Below, one piece after another: positions 44,599-53,625 of a stretch of 58,599 nt of DNA. The translations under genes were made by a program, and so were the position numbers. The notes under the pieces were generated by a model. The model searched no databases. It was not told the origin of the DNA and saw only the letters and a program-made list of their open reading frames with translations. The DNA is taken from positions 1 through 58,599 of the forward strand of contig JABHDC010000206.1 in the NCBI GenBank assembly GCA_018673255.1, read 5' to 3'. Source of the stretch: Gemmatimonadota bacterium (lineage in GTDB: Bacteria; Latescibacterota; UBA2968; UBA8231). How positions within the stretch are numbered: position 1 is the stretch's first letter; every line of letters starts with the position of its first letter.

Positions 44599-45561
44599 TC
44601 AGTCTCTCATGCCCTGCAGAATAGCCGTGCACAATTCCATCGTCTTCACCGCCTCATTCAAGTCGGCCGCTGGTAGCTGTATCGGCCGATCGTCGCGCAC
44701 GCAGTCGAGGAAGTAGCGCGCCTGCGCCGTCGCTGCATCCGTTTCGCCTGCCATGGCCCCATCCAGCACGATCGGTACGACCGGTTGATCGATGATGTGG
44801 ATCTCGCCTTCCACCACACCTTCGAGATAGGCTGAGATCCCCACGCCGTGAATCTCATACCGTTCGAGTCTTCCACCTGCCGTGTAGTTGTGTGTGAGCT
44901 GGGCGACACAATCATTGTCGAAATGCACCAGGGCTGCGTGGATGTCCTTGTAGTCGCCTGTAGCACGTCGCACGACCGAATGCACCTCGGCCACCTCGCC
45001 ACCGGCCATGGCTCGCACCACATCGATCGTGTGGATCGGTGTCTCCAGCAGCATGTTGTCACGAAGCTGCTCAGGAAACCGCGGGTCATGGATTGTCTGG
45101 GTCGGCTTGTGGAATTCACCCACCAATTGCAGCACGGGTCCATGCTCAGCCACAGCAGCGCGAGCCTTTGAGATCCAGGGATTGAAGCGACGATCCCACG
45201 CGACCATAGCCCTTGCACCTGCTGAAGCGGCCAGATCTCTCAGATGACGGGTCTCATCGACATTCAGCCCCGGTGGCTTCTCCATCAGTGTATCGATGCC
45301 GCGTTCGAGGCTGACTGCAGCGGTCTCTGCATTCAGATGAGCCGGCGTCGCCAGCACGACGGCATCCACCTCGACCGAATCCAGCAACGACTGGATATCC
45401 GGGTAACGCGCCTCGACGCTGTACTCCTGACCCACCGCATCGCGTGCCGCGCTCGAGGCATCGGCGATGGCAACGATCTCCACATCGCTGAATGGGGCAA
45501 GACGCTCCAGATGGTGGCGGCCACGTCCTCCGCAGCCGATGACAGCCAGTCGAATTCTCAT
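44599..45561 (-). CDS. Gfo/Idh/MocA family oxidoreductase
   Basis: A 320-residue NAD(P)-dependent dehydrogenase: LAVIGCGGRGRHH is the Rossmann motif and IDTLMEKPPGLNVDE the E-K-P signature. The remainder is a C-terminal alpha/beta domain in which the usual H-x-x-D appears as TPIHTIDVVRAM. No signal peptide. Substrate unknown, probably a sugar derivative. It stands upstream of the DNA-repair pair Tag and HhH, an unusual neighbour for this enzyme class. The divergent unknown gene starts 163 bp away. Confidence 0.85.
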   Translation of the reverse strand: MRIRLAVIGCGGRGRHHLERLAPFSDVEIVAIADASSAARDAVGQEYSVEARYPDIQSLLDSVEVDAVVLATPAHLNAETAAVSLERGIDTLMEKPPGLNVDETRHLRDLAASAGARAMVAWDRRFNPWISKARAAVAEHGPVLQLVGEFHKPTQTIHDPRFPEQLRDNMLLETPIHTIDVVRAMAGGEVAEVHSVVRRATGDYKDIHAALVHFDNDCVAQLTHNYTAGGRLERYEIHGVGISAYLEGVVEGEIHIIDQPVVPIVLDGAMAGETDAATAQARYFLDCVRDDRPIQLPAADLNEAVKTMELCTAILQGMRD

Positions 45562-45724
45562 AGTTCAAGCCGATCTACCAATGACGTCGCGCAGGCTGGC
45601 AGGCCTCGTCGGGTTGAGGTAGGTTGCGCAGTTCGGAACATCACACACACTTCTCGTCAGCGACAAGTAAGCACGCTGGCGCGACGTGCGAAACCCTGTC
45701 TCTCACCAGGCTACCATACATATC

Positions 45725-46879
45725 ATGGCAGATCATGCGTCCCTGCGCAGTGCTCTCTATGCCTACCCGTGGGCCCTGCAACGTCCGAATATCGATGCCG
45801 CGCTGGATCGCGTGAGTCTGAGTGGTTGCGATGAACTCATCGTCACGCCGTGTTACCACCGCGCCGACTTCTTCCAACCTGCGGATCCGACGATGCCGAT
45901 CTGTTATGGAGAATATGGCGCCGTGTTCTTCGGCATCAACGAGTCGCTGTATGCAGATACACCGATCCGCCCGCGCCTGAGCCGGCTCGTGGGAGATCCC
46001 GATGAGCTGGCCCGAGCCGCAGAGGCTGTGCGGGAACTCGGCATCGACTGGTCCTTGTGGATGATCTACAACTTCCAGGATGAACTGAGCGATCTTCACC
46101 CCCAATTCGCGCGCCACGACCCCTTCGGCCAGCCACATCGAGGCGCCCTGAGCCTGGGTGCTGACGAGGTCGCCGCCTACTTCCGGGCACTGACCCAGGA
46201 TGTGCTGGCGAGCTTCAAGCCATCCGTCGTGTGGATGGAATCACTGTATCGGCACCCGATGGCGCTGCCGAGCAAGAGTCGGGCGCCCCTGACACCCAGA
46301 TGCCAGCTCTTGCTGTCCCTCGACTGGAATCCAGGGATGCTGGCGAAGGCCGAGACCGCCGGTATACCGGCAACCCACCTGCGTGAAGAGGTGGCCAACT
46401 GGCTCCAGATCCATCTGGCCCGCATGCCGACCACCGAGGATGCGCAGGTTGTAGATGACGACTGGCTTGAGACGGCCTTCGATGGCGCACTGGCTGCCTA
46501 CCTGGGCATCTGCCGTGAAGTGACCACAAGCCTGTGGGAGGAGATCGTCGCCCTCATCCACGATGCCGGTAGCCGTACCTACCACCAACCGGTCGGCGAC
46601 AACAGCCTGGGAACGGACCTGGATGCGAGGGTGAATGCGCAGATCGACCGAGTGATGATGTCGCCAGAGAACCCGGCAGATGCCGATGTGGCCCGGCGCC
46701 GTTACCGGTCGCCAACTGAGATCTTCGTCCCCCTGCACGGACAATACGACAGCCGGCAGGCCCTCATGGACGATGTCGCCGCCGCCAGGTCAACTGGCGC
46801 CGATGGGGTCAGCTTCTATGCCTACGGCCTGCTTCGTGACGAGCAACTGTCATGGATGGCCGACGCCAAACAGGCATAA
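45725..46879 (+). CDS. unrecognised protein, possibly a TIM-barrel hydrolase
   Basis: A 384-residue protein from the ATG at 45725. I do not recognise a family. Features include LSGCDELIVTPCYHRADFF, LGIDWSLWMIYNF, SFKPSVVWMESLYRHPM and a closing GADGVSFYAYGLL. This order of short beta strands and Trp/Asp/Glu-rich ends resembles a (beta/alpha)8 glycoside-hydrolase-like barrel. No signal peptide or transmembrane segment. It stands alone between the divergent dehydrogenase/Tag operon and the convergent dehydrogenase at 46938, with a perfect palindrome at the convergent end. Confidence 0.5.
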   Translation: MADHASLRSALYAYPWALQRPNIDAALDRVSLSGCDELIVTPCYHRADFFQPADPTMPICYGEYGAVFFGINESLYADTPIRPRLSRLVGDPDELARAAEAVRELGIDWSLWMIYNFQDELSDLHPQFARHDPFGQPHRGALSLGADEVAAYFRALTQDVLASFKPSVVWMESLYRHPMALPSKSRAPLTPRCQLLLSLDWNPGMLAKAETAGIPATHLREEVANWLQIHLARMPTTEDAQVVDDDWLETAFDGALAAYLGICREVTTSLWEEIVALIHDAGSRTYHQPVGDNSLGTDLDARVNAQIDRVMMSPENPADADVARRRYRSPTEIFVPLHGQYDSRQALMDDVAAARSTGADGVSFYAYGLLRDEQLSWMADAKQA

Positions 46880-46932
46880 TGCCGATCGCTGGACCTTTAG
46901 CCGGGCTGCGGTGGGCATCAGCCTGGTGTTGG

Positions 46933-46950
46933 AACACTTAGCTAAGTGTT
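46933..46950. other. perfect 18-bp palindrome over a stop codon
   Basis: AACACTTAG-CTAAGTGTT is fully self-complementary with no spacer and includes the TAA stop of the minus-strand dehydrogenase. It lies in the 58-bp gap between convergent genes. It could be a protein-binding site or part of a termination signal; no T-tract follows. Confidence 0.4.
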
Positions 46951-47963
46951 GTGGGCACTCCATCGGCCTCGAGTGAGGTCTGCGCCGCCTCCAGCACGCG
47001 TACGACGCGCATCCCGTCCCGGCCATCGCTTCGTGGTGTCTGCCCCGATCCGACACACTCCACGAAGTGCTGCGCCTCCAGTTTCAGCGGCTCCGCGGAG
47101 TTGATGTGGGGGATGACGACGTCACCGAAACGAAGTGTGATCGATTCCCCATAGCTCTCGTACAGGGCCCCAGACTTGCTGTCTTTCTCCGCCGCCTTGT
47201 CGTAGATCCGCACCTTCTCCGAACTCTCCATGTCGTCGAAGACGACCATCTTTTTCGTGCCCACGACGGTGAGTTTTCTAGCCTTGTGCGGATCCAGCCA
47301 ACTCACCTGGATCTGCGCCATCCTGCCGTCAGCAAAACGCATATTCACGAAGACCACATCCTCCACGCCGGTCTGCAGATAGCAGGACCCCCGGGCACTG
47401 ACGGTCTCCGGCTCAGATTCCAGCAGATGCAGAATCATGGAGATGTCGTGGGGCGCCAGACTCCACAAGGCATTCTCATCCTTGCGCACAACACCGAGAT
47501 TCACGCGTTCTGCATACAGATAGAGGATGTCTCCCAACTCACCATCGTCCACAATCTGCTTCAGCAGACCCAGTCCCGGATGGTATTCCATGAGGTGGCC
47601 GACCATCAGCGTCAGACCCTTTCCCTCAGCCAATTCGGTCAACTCGCAGGCGTGGCTGTAGCTCAACGAGATGGGCTTCTCTACATACACATGTTTGCCC
47701 GCCTCCAGGGCCCGGCGCGCCGTCTCGAAGTGATCGATCGCCGGCACGGCCAGCACAACGGCTGTAATCTGGGAATTGGCGAGCACGTCGTCGTAGTCGG
47801 CCACGACCTGGGCATCAGGATACTGGGCGGCCATGCCCTTGCGCACCGGCTCACTCGCATCGCAGATCATCTTCAGATGTACATCGGGTAGTGAATTGAA
47901 GGTGCGGACCAGATTGCGTCCCCAGTTCCCGGCGCCAACACAGGCGAGGTTCAGGACGGACAT
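46938..47963 (-). CDS. Gfo/Idh/MocA family oxidoreductase (UDP-sugar dehydrogenase-like)
   Basis: A 341-residue dehydrogenase: LACVGAGNWGRNLVR is the Rossmann motif and HVYVEKPISLSYSHACEL the E-K-P signature. VGHLMEYHPGLGLLKQIV and a later SLAPHDISMILHLL follow the pattern of nucleotide-sugar 3-dehydrogenases of the WlbA type. The neighbouring glycosyltransferase gene overlaps its start by 13 bases, which fits surface-polysaccharide or glycan assembly. Substrate not proven. Confidence 0.85.
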   Translation of the reverse strand: MSVLNLACVGAGNWGRNLVRTFNSLPDVHLKMICDASEPVRKGMAAQYPDAQVVADYDDVLANSQITAVVLAVPAIDHFETARRALEAGKHVYVEKPISLSYSHACELTELAEGKGLTLMVGHLMEYHPGLGLLKQIVDDGELGDILYLYAERVNLGVVRKDENALWSLAPHDISMILHLLESEPETVSARGSCYLQTGVEDVVFVNMRFADGRMAQIQVSWLDPHKARKLTVVGTKKMVVFDDMESSEKVRIYDKAAEKDSKSGALYESYGESITLRFGDVVIPHINSAEPLKLEAQHFVECVGSGQTPRSDGRDGMRVVRVLEAAQTSLEADGVPTTLS

Positions 47964-49123
47964 GTTGCTGTATCTCCTTCTTGTGGAGAGGACGCCAGCA
48001 ACCTGCGGTAGACATCCGCCTGACGTTCCTCTGCTTGCCTCGGGGCAAAAGTGGCTTCTGCATAGGCCCGGCCACGCTGCCCAAGTTCGGCGCGCGCCTG
48101 GGCATCACCCAACAGTCGACGGAGTGAGCCCTGGTATCCCTCGACCGTGTTATCGACCCGATCCAGCCACTCACCGGACAACTCGGGCACCGGCCGCACC
48201 TGATCGCGATTGATGACGACGGGCAATCCGAGCCACAGCGCTTCCATCACGGTCTTGGGGATTCCGGGATAGGCATTGTGGACGGCGAACAGATCGTAGT
48301 CAGTCAGAGTTTCACAGAGCTGTTCGTTCGCCATGCTCTCAATGAATTCGACTTTCTCTTCCAGTTTCAACTGCTCGACCAGCCGGCGCAGGTCCTGGTG
48401 CGCTTCACCGTCGCCAATCAACACCAGTCGCGCATCCAGATCCTGGAAAGCACGGATGAGAGCGAGGGGTTCCTTGCCGCGTATCTGCCGGCCCACGCTG
48501 ACCACGCGTGGGGGGGCCGCCAGACCATAATCCTGTTTTGCCGTTTCCCTCGTAGGGCAGATCGCATTGTAGACGACCTCCACATTGCGCGCCCCGCAGG
48601 CGGCAGCATAGGTCCTCAGCGACTCGTAGACGGCAATGACTGTGTCGGCTCGAGGCATGGCATAGCGTGCATAACGCAGCTCCCACTTCATCAACCAGCG
48701 ATGCGGCCCCTGTCCCAGGCGCTGCAGATGATCTTCACGATCCGCATGCAGCGAAAGCACATGGGGTACACCGATCTCTTCGCTGATACGAGCTCCCAGA
48801 TAACCGGTCACTCGGTCGCCGGTGCGTACGGCATCGATATCAATCCGGCGCGCCAGATCGATGGCGCGTCGAGCCCAGCGCCCGGCCAGCACGGGAGATA
48901 GCGCCATATTCACCCGGTCATCCCCCTGCCACAGCCGGTGCACATGCAATCGCGCCCGGCCGGCAGTGATCGCAATGCGGGCAGGATCGACGAGATCGTT
49001 GCTCGTCGTCAGCAGATGCACGTCATCAAAGACGTCACCGGGGTTGTAGTACCGCGCCGTCATCTCACCCTTGTCGGCCAGCAGACTGAGGCGGTCGGCC
49101 AGGATGAAGAGCAACGTCGCCAT
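47951..49123 (-). CDS. glycosyltransferase family 4-like (group 1) enzyme
   Basis: A 390-residue GT-B fold protein. The C-terminal domain shows PPRVVSVGRQIRGKEPLALIRAF, then LVLIGDGEAHQDLRRLV and EFIESMANEQL. The donor-site HNAYPGIPKTVMEALWLGLPV corresponds to the E-x(7)-E region of GT4 enzymes. The N-terminal domain has GVPHVLSLHADRED. It likely transfers a sugar from a nucleotide donor in glycolipid or polysaccharide synthesis. GAGG lies just before the ATG. It overlaps the following dehydrogenase gene. Confidence 0.85.
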   Translation of the reverse strand: MATLLFILADRLSLLADKGEMTARYYNPGDVFDDVHLLTTSNDLVDPARIAITAGRARLHVHRLWQGDDRVNMALSPVLAGRWARRAIDLARRIDIDAVRTGDRVTGYLGARISEEIGVPHVLSLHADREDHLQRLGQGPHRWLMKWELRYARYAMPRADTVIAVYESLRTYAAACGARNVEVVYNAICPTRETAKQDYGLAAPPRVVSVGRQIRGKEPLALIRAFQDLDARLVLIGDGEAHQDLRRLVEQLKLEEKVEFIESMANEQLCETLTDYDLFAVHNAYPGIPKTVMEALWLGLPVVINRDQVRPVPELSGEWLDRVDNTVEGYQGSLRRLLGDAQARAELGQRGRAYAEATFAPRQAEERQADVYRRLLASSPQEGDTATCPS

Positions 49124-49136
49124 CTACAGATCCTCG

Positions 49137-49283
49137 CTATGGAAAGGGTTCGGCAAACCGATCGAGTTCAGCTCGCGTATGACTCCACTCGGGTGCGCCC
49201 AGATAAGCCACACCCCACGCCAAGATAGCGACATCGCGCTTCAATCGCCCGACCCGAACGCTCGGCCTGATCACCCGGACCAT
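49137..49283 (-). CDS. possible 48-residue small protein
   Basis: An ATG preceded by AAGGGA opens a 48-codon frame containing RLKRDVAILAWGVAYLGAPE and ending TAG 13 bases before the glycosyltransferase start. It sits in the 199-bp gap between the GH-like/CBM9 gene and the glycosyltransferase gene, in the same frame as the former. The sequence looks protein-like (one short amphipathic or hydrophobic stretch), but it is too short to be sure and no homologue is recognised. Confidence 0.3.
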   Translation of the reverse strand: MVRVIRPSVRVGRLKRDVAILAWGVAYLGAPEWSHTRAELDRFAEPFP

Positions 49284-49322
49284 CTGCTCGGATCCCTTGC
49301 CCAGGCGGGACTTCCGGACCTT

Positions 49323-51542
49323 CTACGGCCCATCCTCAGCTTGGGGCCGGTAGGCGACGAATTCCTCCAGCAGATCGCCCGAGGGTTGCTTGACCACCAG
49401 CCGCAGACGCCCTCCGTCCGGCACCCGCGCCTCGAGCGACGGATCCAGCAGTCGAAGCTGCCCCGGTGCCGACCGGGTACTGGCCGGTACCCGCACGACA
49501 CGATCCTCGACGGCCAGATCCAGCCACATCTGCTCCCATTCAGCACCGGGTGAGACATCCAGCCGCTCTGACACCAGAATCTCCAGGCGAATATCCTGTT
49601 CAGCCGACGCGTGGTTGTAGAGAACCCCGTCAGCCAGCACGATCGATGTGGGACCGAATTGGAGTTCGCCGAAGTCGACGGCCGCTCGGAATCCTCCCCG
49701 CGACCAGACCGAGTTCTCGCCACCCGATGTCTTGCGCTCACGCGCCGCATCAAAGGCGATGATGCTACCGCGGCTCATCGCATCGGCGTCGATCCCCAGA
49801 TCCACGAGGGGCACGGACAACTCCAGGGTCCAGGCGTCAGATTCGCGCCCACTCCTGGCGACAATGCGTGGTGACCAGTCCTCGTCACGCCAACCCTCTC
49901 CCCAGTGATCCAGGATCGTCCGTTCTGTCTGCACACGAGCATCCGCTGCCAGGATGAGATGCGCGAAACTCGTGCGGCCATTGGCCGGATCGAACCACAG
50001 TTCGATACAGTCATTGCGCCACAGGGCCTGATAACGATCCACCAGGGAGTCCAGATGCGTCTCCTCGGCGCGGAAGGCCATATAGAGGAGACCATCGTGC
50101 ACGCCCATCATCCCCTGCGTCGGCAGCCTCGGCGTGCCCTCACCGGCGATATTCGTCCAGGACGTGAGGGGCGCCGCCCAGGTCCAGATGTCATCATCAA
50201 GCTGGCCATCCAGATCTGGTGCCTTGGACAGTCCGGGCACGGCGAGCCGCGTGTTCTGCGTACGCGACCACTGGATCCTGCGATCTGGCTGCACCGCCAA
50301 TCGGTCCAGATTCGTAGCCGGTGGCACGGGAGATGGCGCAACTGACGCTGTCGGTGGCTCCGGATAGGAGTAGCTGGTAACCGCCGGATCCATCCCGGCT
50401 ACGAAGAGCAGCACCTCATAGGGCCGCAGGTCAAGGTGCAGTGTGCCCGGGTCGAGGAGGCTACCGTCGGCGCCGGTCGGGTGCTCCCCCAACTCTGTCA
50501 GGTTCGGTATATGCTGTGGCAGAGCGATGCGAGCCTTCGATCTCTCACTGCGCATGTTAACAACCACGAGCAATGACTGGCCGGCCTTCTCCCAGAGGGC
50601 GGCACTGATCTGTCCCGGCCGGGCGTCGACAGACAATCGCTGTTTGGTGCCCTGGCGAAGGACGGGTGCCAGAGCATGCAACAGATGATTCGTCAACCTC
50701 ATCTCAGCCTGAATCACTTCAGGGATCGCTGCCGGCCCACCGCGATACGGATTGAACTGATGCGGGAAATAGCCGATCCCATCGGCCCCGTGCACGATCG
50801 ACATCCACACCTGTGCGCGCAGTTCGTATGCATGGGGCGCCCGATTGCCCGCGCGTCGTTTGCCACTGTTCAGATCTGTGCACTCCAGCCAGATCCACAC
50901 CGGTTTGTCAGGGCCGGCAAATGCGCGAAGGCGTTCCACTCCCCGAGCGGTCAGATGCAGTCGATCGACACCGCGCTCCTGCGTCGAGGTGGGATAAACA
51001 TCGTAACAGACGATATCGGCCGTATTGCAGAAGACGGGATAGACACTGTCCGGCGTGCTCTGGGCCAGTCCGTTGGCCAGGCCTTGACCGAGATTCAGAT
51101 ACATCGGTGCGGGCGTGGTGGATGCCCTCATCTCGTCATAGGCATCCTGCAAACTCTCAGGAGACCGGCGGGTGATGCGGAAGACATCGTCGATGACCTC
51201 TGGATTATCCGGCTCGTCACCGTGCATCCAGCCCAGAAAGCCGGGACTGCTGGCGATTCTTTCTGCCTCCTCCCGGGGGCGCGACGAGCTCCAGTGCATG
51301 TAGCCAGCGACCCCGCTCTGCGCGAGCGTGTCACACCACCCGACGCCGCGTCCACCGGCGACGAAGATATTCACCCCCATCTCGGCGAAGGCGGGCGCCG
51401 TATTGGAGGGCATCGCCCAGACAGCGATCGGATAGATGTCAGTGTCGTCGATGGGATTCACGACGGGGTGCGCCACATTCTCCGCCTGCAGGCCGCCAAC
51501 GCAAAGGAGAAACAACACCAGCAGAAGCCTCGACCTCATCAT
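49323..51542 (-). CDS. secreted GH-like protein with C-terminal CBM9-like domain
   Basis: A 739-residue exported protein. The signal peptide is RLLLVLFLLCVGGLQAEN. Residues about 30-330 resemble a (beta/alpha)8 glycoside hydrolase-like domain (IYPIAVWAMPSNTAPAFAEM, GFLGWMHGDEPDNPEV, KPVWIWLECTD); the D-E-P-D segment is a candidate catalytic region. A linker rich in Pro and Ser follows, then a CBM9-like domain from about 440 (APDLDGQLDDDIW, WRNDCIELWFDPANG). Probably a cell-surface or extracellular carbohydrate-active enzyme; substrate unknown. It starts 138 bp after the DUF6785-type gene, possibly with its own promoter. Confidence 0.7.
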   Translation of the reverse strand: MMRSRLLLVLFLLCVGGLQAENVAHPVVNPIDDTDIYPIAVWAMPSNTAPAFAEMGVNIFVAGGRGVGWCDTLAQSGVAGYMHWSSSRPREEAERIASSPGFLGWMHGDEPDNPEVIDDVFRITRRSPESLQDAYDEMRASTTPAPMYLNLGQGLANGLAQSTPDSVYPVFCNTADIVCYDVYPTSTQERGVDRLHLTARGVERLRAFAGPDKPVWIWLECTDLNSGKRRAGNRAPHAYELRAQVWMSIVHGADGIGYFPHQFNPYRGGPAAIPEVIQAEMRLTNHLLHALAPVLRQGTKQRLSVDARPGQISAALWEKAGQSLLVVVNMRSERSKARIALPQHIPNLTELGEHPTGADGSLLDPGTLHLDLRPYEVLLFVAGMDPAVTSYSYPEPPTASVAPSPVPPATNLDRLAVQPDRRIQWSRTQNTRLAVPGLSKAPDLDGQLDDDIWTWAAPLTSWTNIAGEGTPRLPTQGMMGVHDGLLYMAFRAEETHLDSLVDRYQALWRNDCIELWFDPANGRTSFAHLILAADARVQTERTILDHWGEGWRDEDWSPRIVARSGRESDAWTLELSVPLVDLGIDADAMSRGSIIAFDAARERKTSGGENSVWSRGGFRAAVDFGELQFGPTSIVLADGVLYNHASAEQDIRLEILVSERLDVSPGAEWEQMWLDLAVEDRVVRVPASTRSAPGQLRLLDPSLEARVPDGGRLRLVVKQPSGDLLEEFVAYRPQAEDGP

Positions 51543-51680
51543 CAGTCCATCACCCTTTCTACTGTCAGATACGTTGCCGCCGTCTCCAGGCCGCCCCTAC
51601 GGGCCGAAAGGTAAGATGACCAGCCCTGACCAACAGTATCCTGCCTCTTCGTCAACGCGTACCCGTTTTGCCTGAGACCT

Positions 51681-53609
51681 CTACAGACCCCAGACGAGAT
51701 TGTCCATCATCCCCACAAGACCATCGATCACGACCCACCCCGCCATCGACAGGAACTGACCCACCACAAGACCGATGAACAGAGGTTTGCCTCGTTCGTA
51801 CAGGCGGGGCCCACCGTAGCGCAGCAGCATCAGCTTGATCAGCCACGAGAGGAACACACTGAGTACGATCGTGTCCGTCATCCACATGGAGCTCACGGGT
51901 AGGCTGATGGGGTGAATCGGCCACCAGACAAAGCGTTGGCGCGCCAGCATCAGCAGGCCCATCAGCGCACCACCCCATGCGGACCATCCCCAGCCAAGCC
52001 AGTTGATCGGCGTGGTATTGTTGAGATTTCGTGAGATGAAGTTGAACGGGTAGTTCACCAACGAGGTGTGGAACGTACTCAGGTTGATGCCACCATAGCG
52101 GTAGCAGAGCGCCAGTTCCATCCAGACAGAAGCAGCGACACTGAGGCCGATGGCCATCGCCATCACCCACAGCAGGCGCCGCTGATTCCCACCGATCGTC
52201 TGCGCTACCTTCAGTGCATTGGCACAGGCGGCCATGACGAAGATCCGCATCTCCCCCACCCAGACGAAGCTGTAGCCCAGTCCGGTAACACCAGCCGTGC
52301 CCAGGGACTCCACCCCGAAACCGGAGATGATGGCATTGCCGGGATTGATCGGCGCGCGCGTGATGAAGAATCCCCCTTCCGTCACCATCCTCGTCAACCC
52401 CACGAAGATGATCATCCCCAGGATCAGCACCGCCGCCGCCGCCCACGGTGGCATGCCCGTACGCCACAGCCACCACCACAGCGTGGGGAATCCCAACAGC
52501 AGGGACAGCCAGGCACTGCGGTAAGACATAATTTCGTCAGAATCGGCGGCACGCCGATCGCCATCGCCAGGGGCGCTGGTCTGCCGTTGCAGCGCAGTAC
52601 GGACCGTCGATCTCAGATGACGACGCGCCGTCCAGAGCCCCCACAGAACAAGCACGACCATCGCCCCGAGACTCTGATGGGCCAGGTAGGGAACCGTCAC
52701 CCACTCCATAGTCTCAACACTGGCGATACCGAGCACGTTGAAGGCACCCTCCTGACACTTGGCCAGGACATTGAAGACCCAGATGCCGAGAGAGATATCC
52801 GATGAGAGGAAGTAGGTGAAACCCAGGGTGGTGAAGCTCAGGGCGGCCCGTACCGTCGTGGTCTGTCGGAACAGCGCAAATCGCTCTTCCAGTTGCAGCA
52901 TGGGAATGAACTCGTAGTAGGCATGCAGCCCGTTGATGAGGCCCACCAACAGGGGGATCGCCATCCCCACCCACAGTGCCGGCGACCGACACACGCTGGG
53001 CAGCAATGCACCCGATTCACGCTCGATCAATGCGAGGGAAGGCTGCATCAGTGGATACAGCAGCCGCTCGTGCTCCATCCACTGGCGTCTCAGCAGGACA
53101 CAGATGGCAACCATCACCAGATACAGGATGCCGAGGAAGATCCCCCAGGCGACGAGGGGTTCGATCCAGGCACCCCAGGGGATGCTCACGACCCCCGTCG
53201 GATTGCCCTCGAAATAGCGCCGAACGGCGACCGGATCCTGCACGATCATCCACGACGGTACGTGTTCGAGAAAGAGTGTGGCCCACTCATTCTCCGGGCT
53301 GGCGTAATACTGAGCCCCCGTCAGATAGCTGAGGAAGAATCCGGTGAGCCCCATGGATGGAATCGCCGTGGCCAGCAGGGCCATGATGTACACGACGGCG
53401 ACTTCGCTGCCACTCAACTGCCAGCGTCTGCGAACCAGCCCCAGCACAGGATTCAGGAACAGGACGACGACCGCCAGCATAGCCAGCGCTGCCGGCGAGC
53501 CGAAATCCAGGGCGAGATAGGAGCCTCGGATCGCATTGTCCGCATAGGCCACACCCGCACCGATTGCGACACTGATGGCGCCGCCCACGGCGATACTGCG
53601 CAGAGTCAC
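51681..53609 (-). CDS. polytopic membrane protein (DUF6785/OPT-like)
   Basis: About 642 residues with at least a dozen hydrophobic helices, beginning SIAVGGAISVAIGAGVAYAD and LAMLAVVVLFLNPVLGLV. Characteristic pieces are LSGSEVAVVYIMALLATAIP, then MGLTGFFLSYLTGAQYYASP and MEWVTVPYLAHQS. The family is recalled as DUF6785 with an OPT-transporter-like core; its substrate is unknown, perhaps peptides or oligosaccharides. The start is GTG 53609 (or 53612) behind GGAAAG. It lies 16 bp after the sulfatase gene, so both are likely co-transcribed and may supply a substrate to each other. Confidence 0.65.
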   Translation of the reverse strand: MTLRSIAVGGAISVAIGAGVAYADNAIRGSYLALDFGSPAALAMLAVVVLFLNPVLGLVRRRWQLSGSEVAVVYIMALLATAIPSMGLTGFFLSYLTGAQYYASPENEWATLFLEHVPSWMIVQDPVAVRRYFEGNPTGVVSIPWGAWIEPLVAWGIFLGILYLVMVAICVLLRRQWMEHERLLYPLMQPSLALIERESGALLPSVCRSPALWVGMAIPLLVGLINGLHAYYEFIPMLQLEERFALFRQTTTVRAALSFTTLGFTYFLSSDISLGIWVFNVLAKCQEGAFNVLGIASVETMEWVTVPYLAHQSLGAMVVLVLWGLWTARRHLRSTVRTALQRQTSAPGDGDRRAADSDEIMSYRSAWLSLLLGFPTLWWWLWRTGMPPWAAAAVLILGMIIFVGLTRMVTEGGFFITRAPINPGNAIISGFGVESLGTAGVTGLGYSFVWVGEMRIFVMAACANALKVAQTIGGNQRRLLWVMAMAIGLSVAASVWMELALCYRYGGINLSTFHTSLVNYPFNFISRNLNNTTPINWLGWGWSAWGGALMGLLMLARQRFVWWPIHPISLPVSSMWMTDTIVLSVFLSWLIKLMLLRYGGPRLYERGKPLFIGLVVGQFLSMAGWVVIDGLVGMMDNLVWGL

Positions 53610-53625
53610 CACAGTCTTTCCGGGC

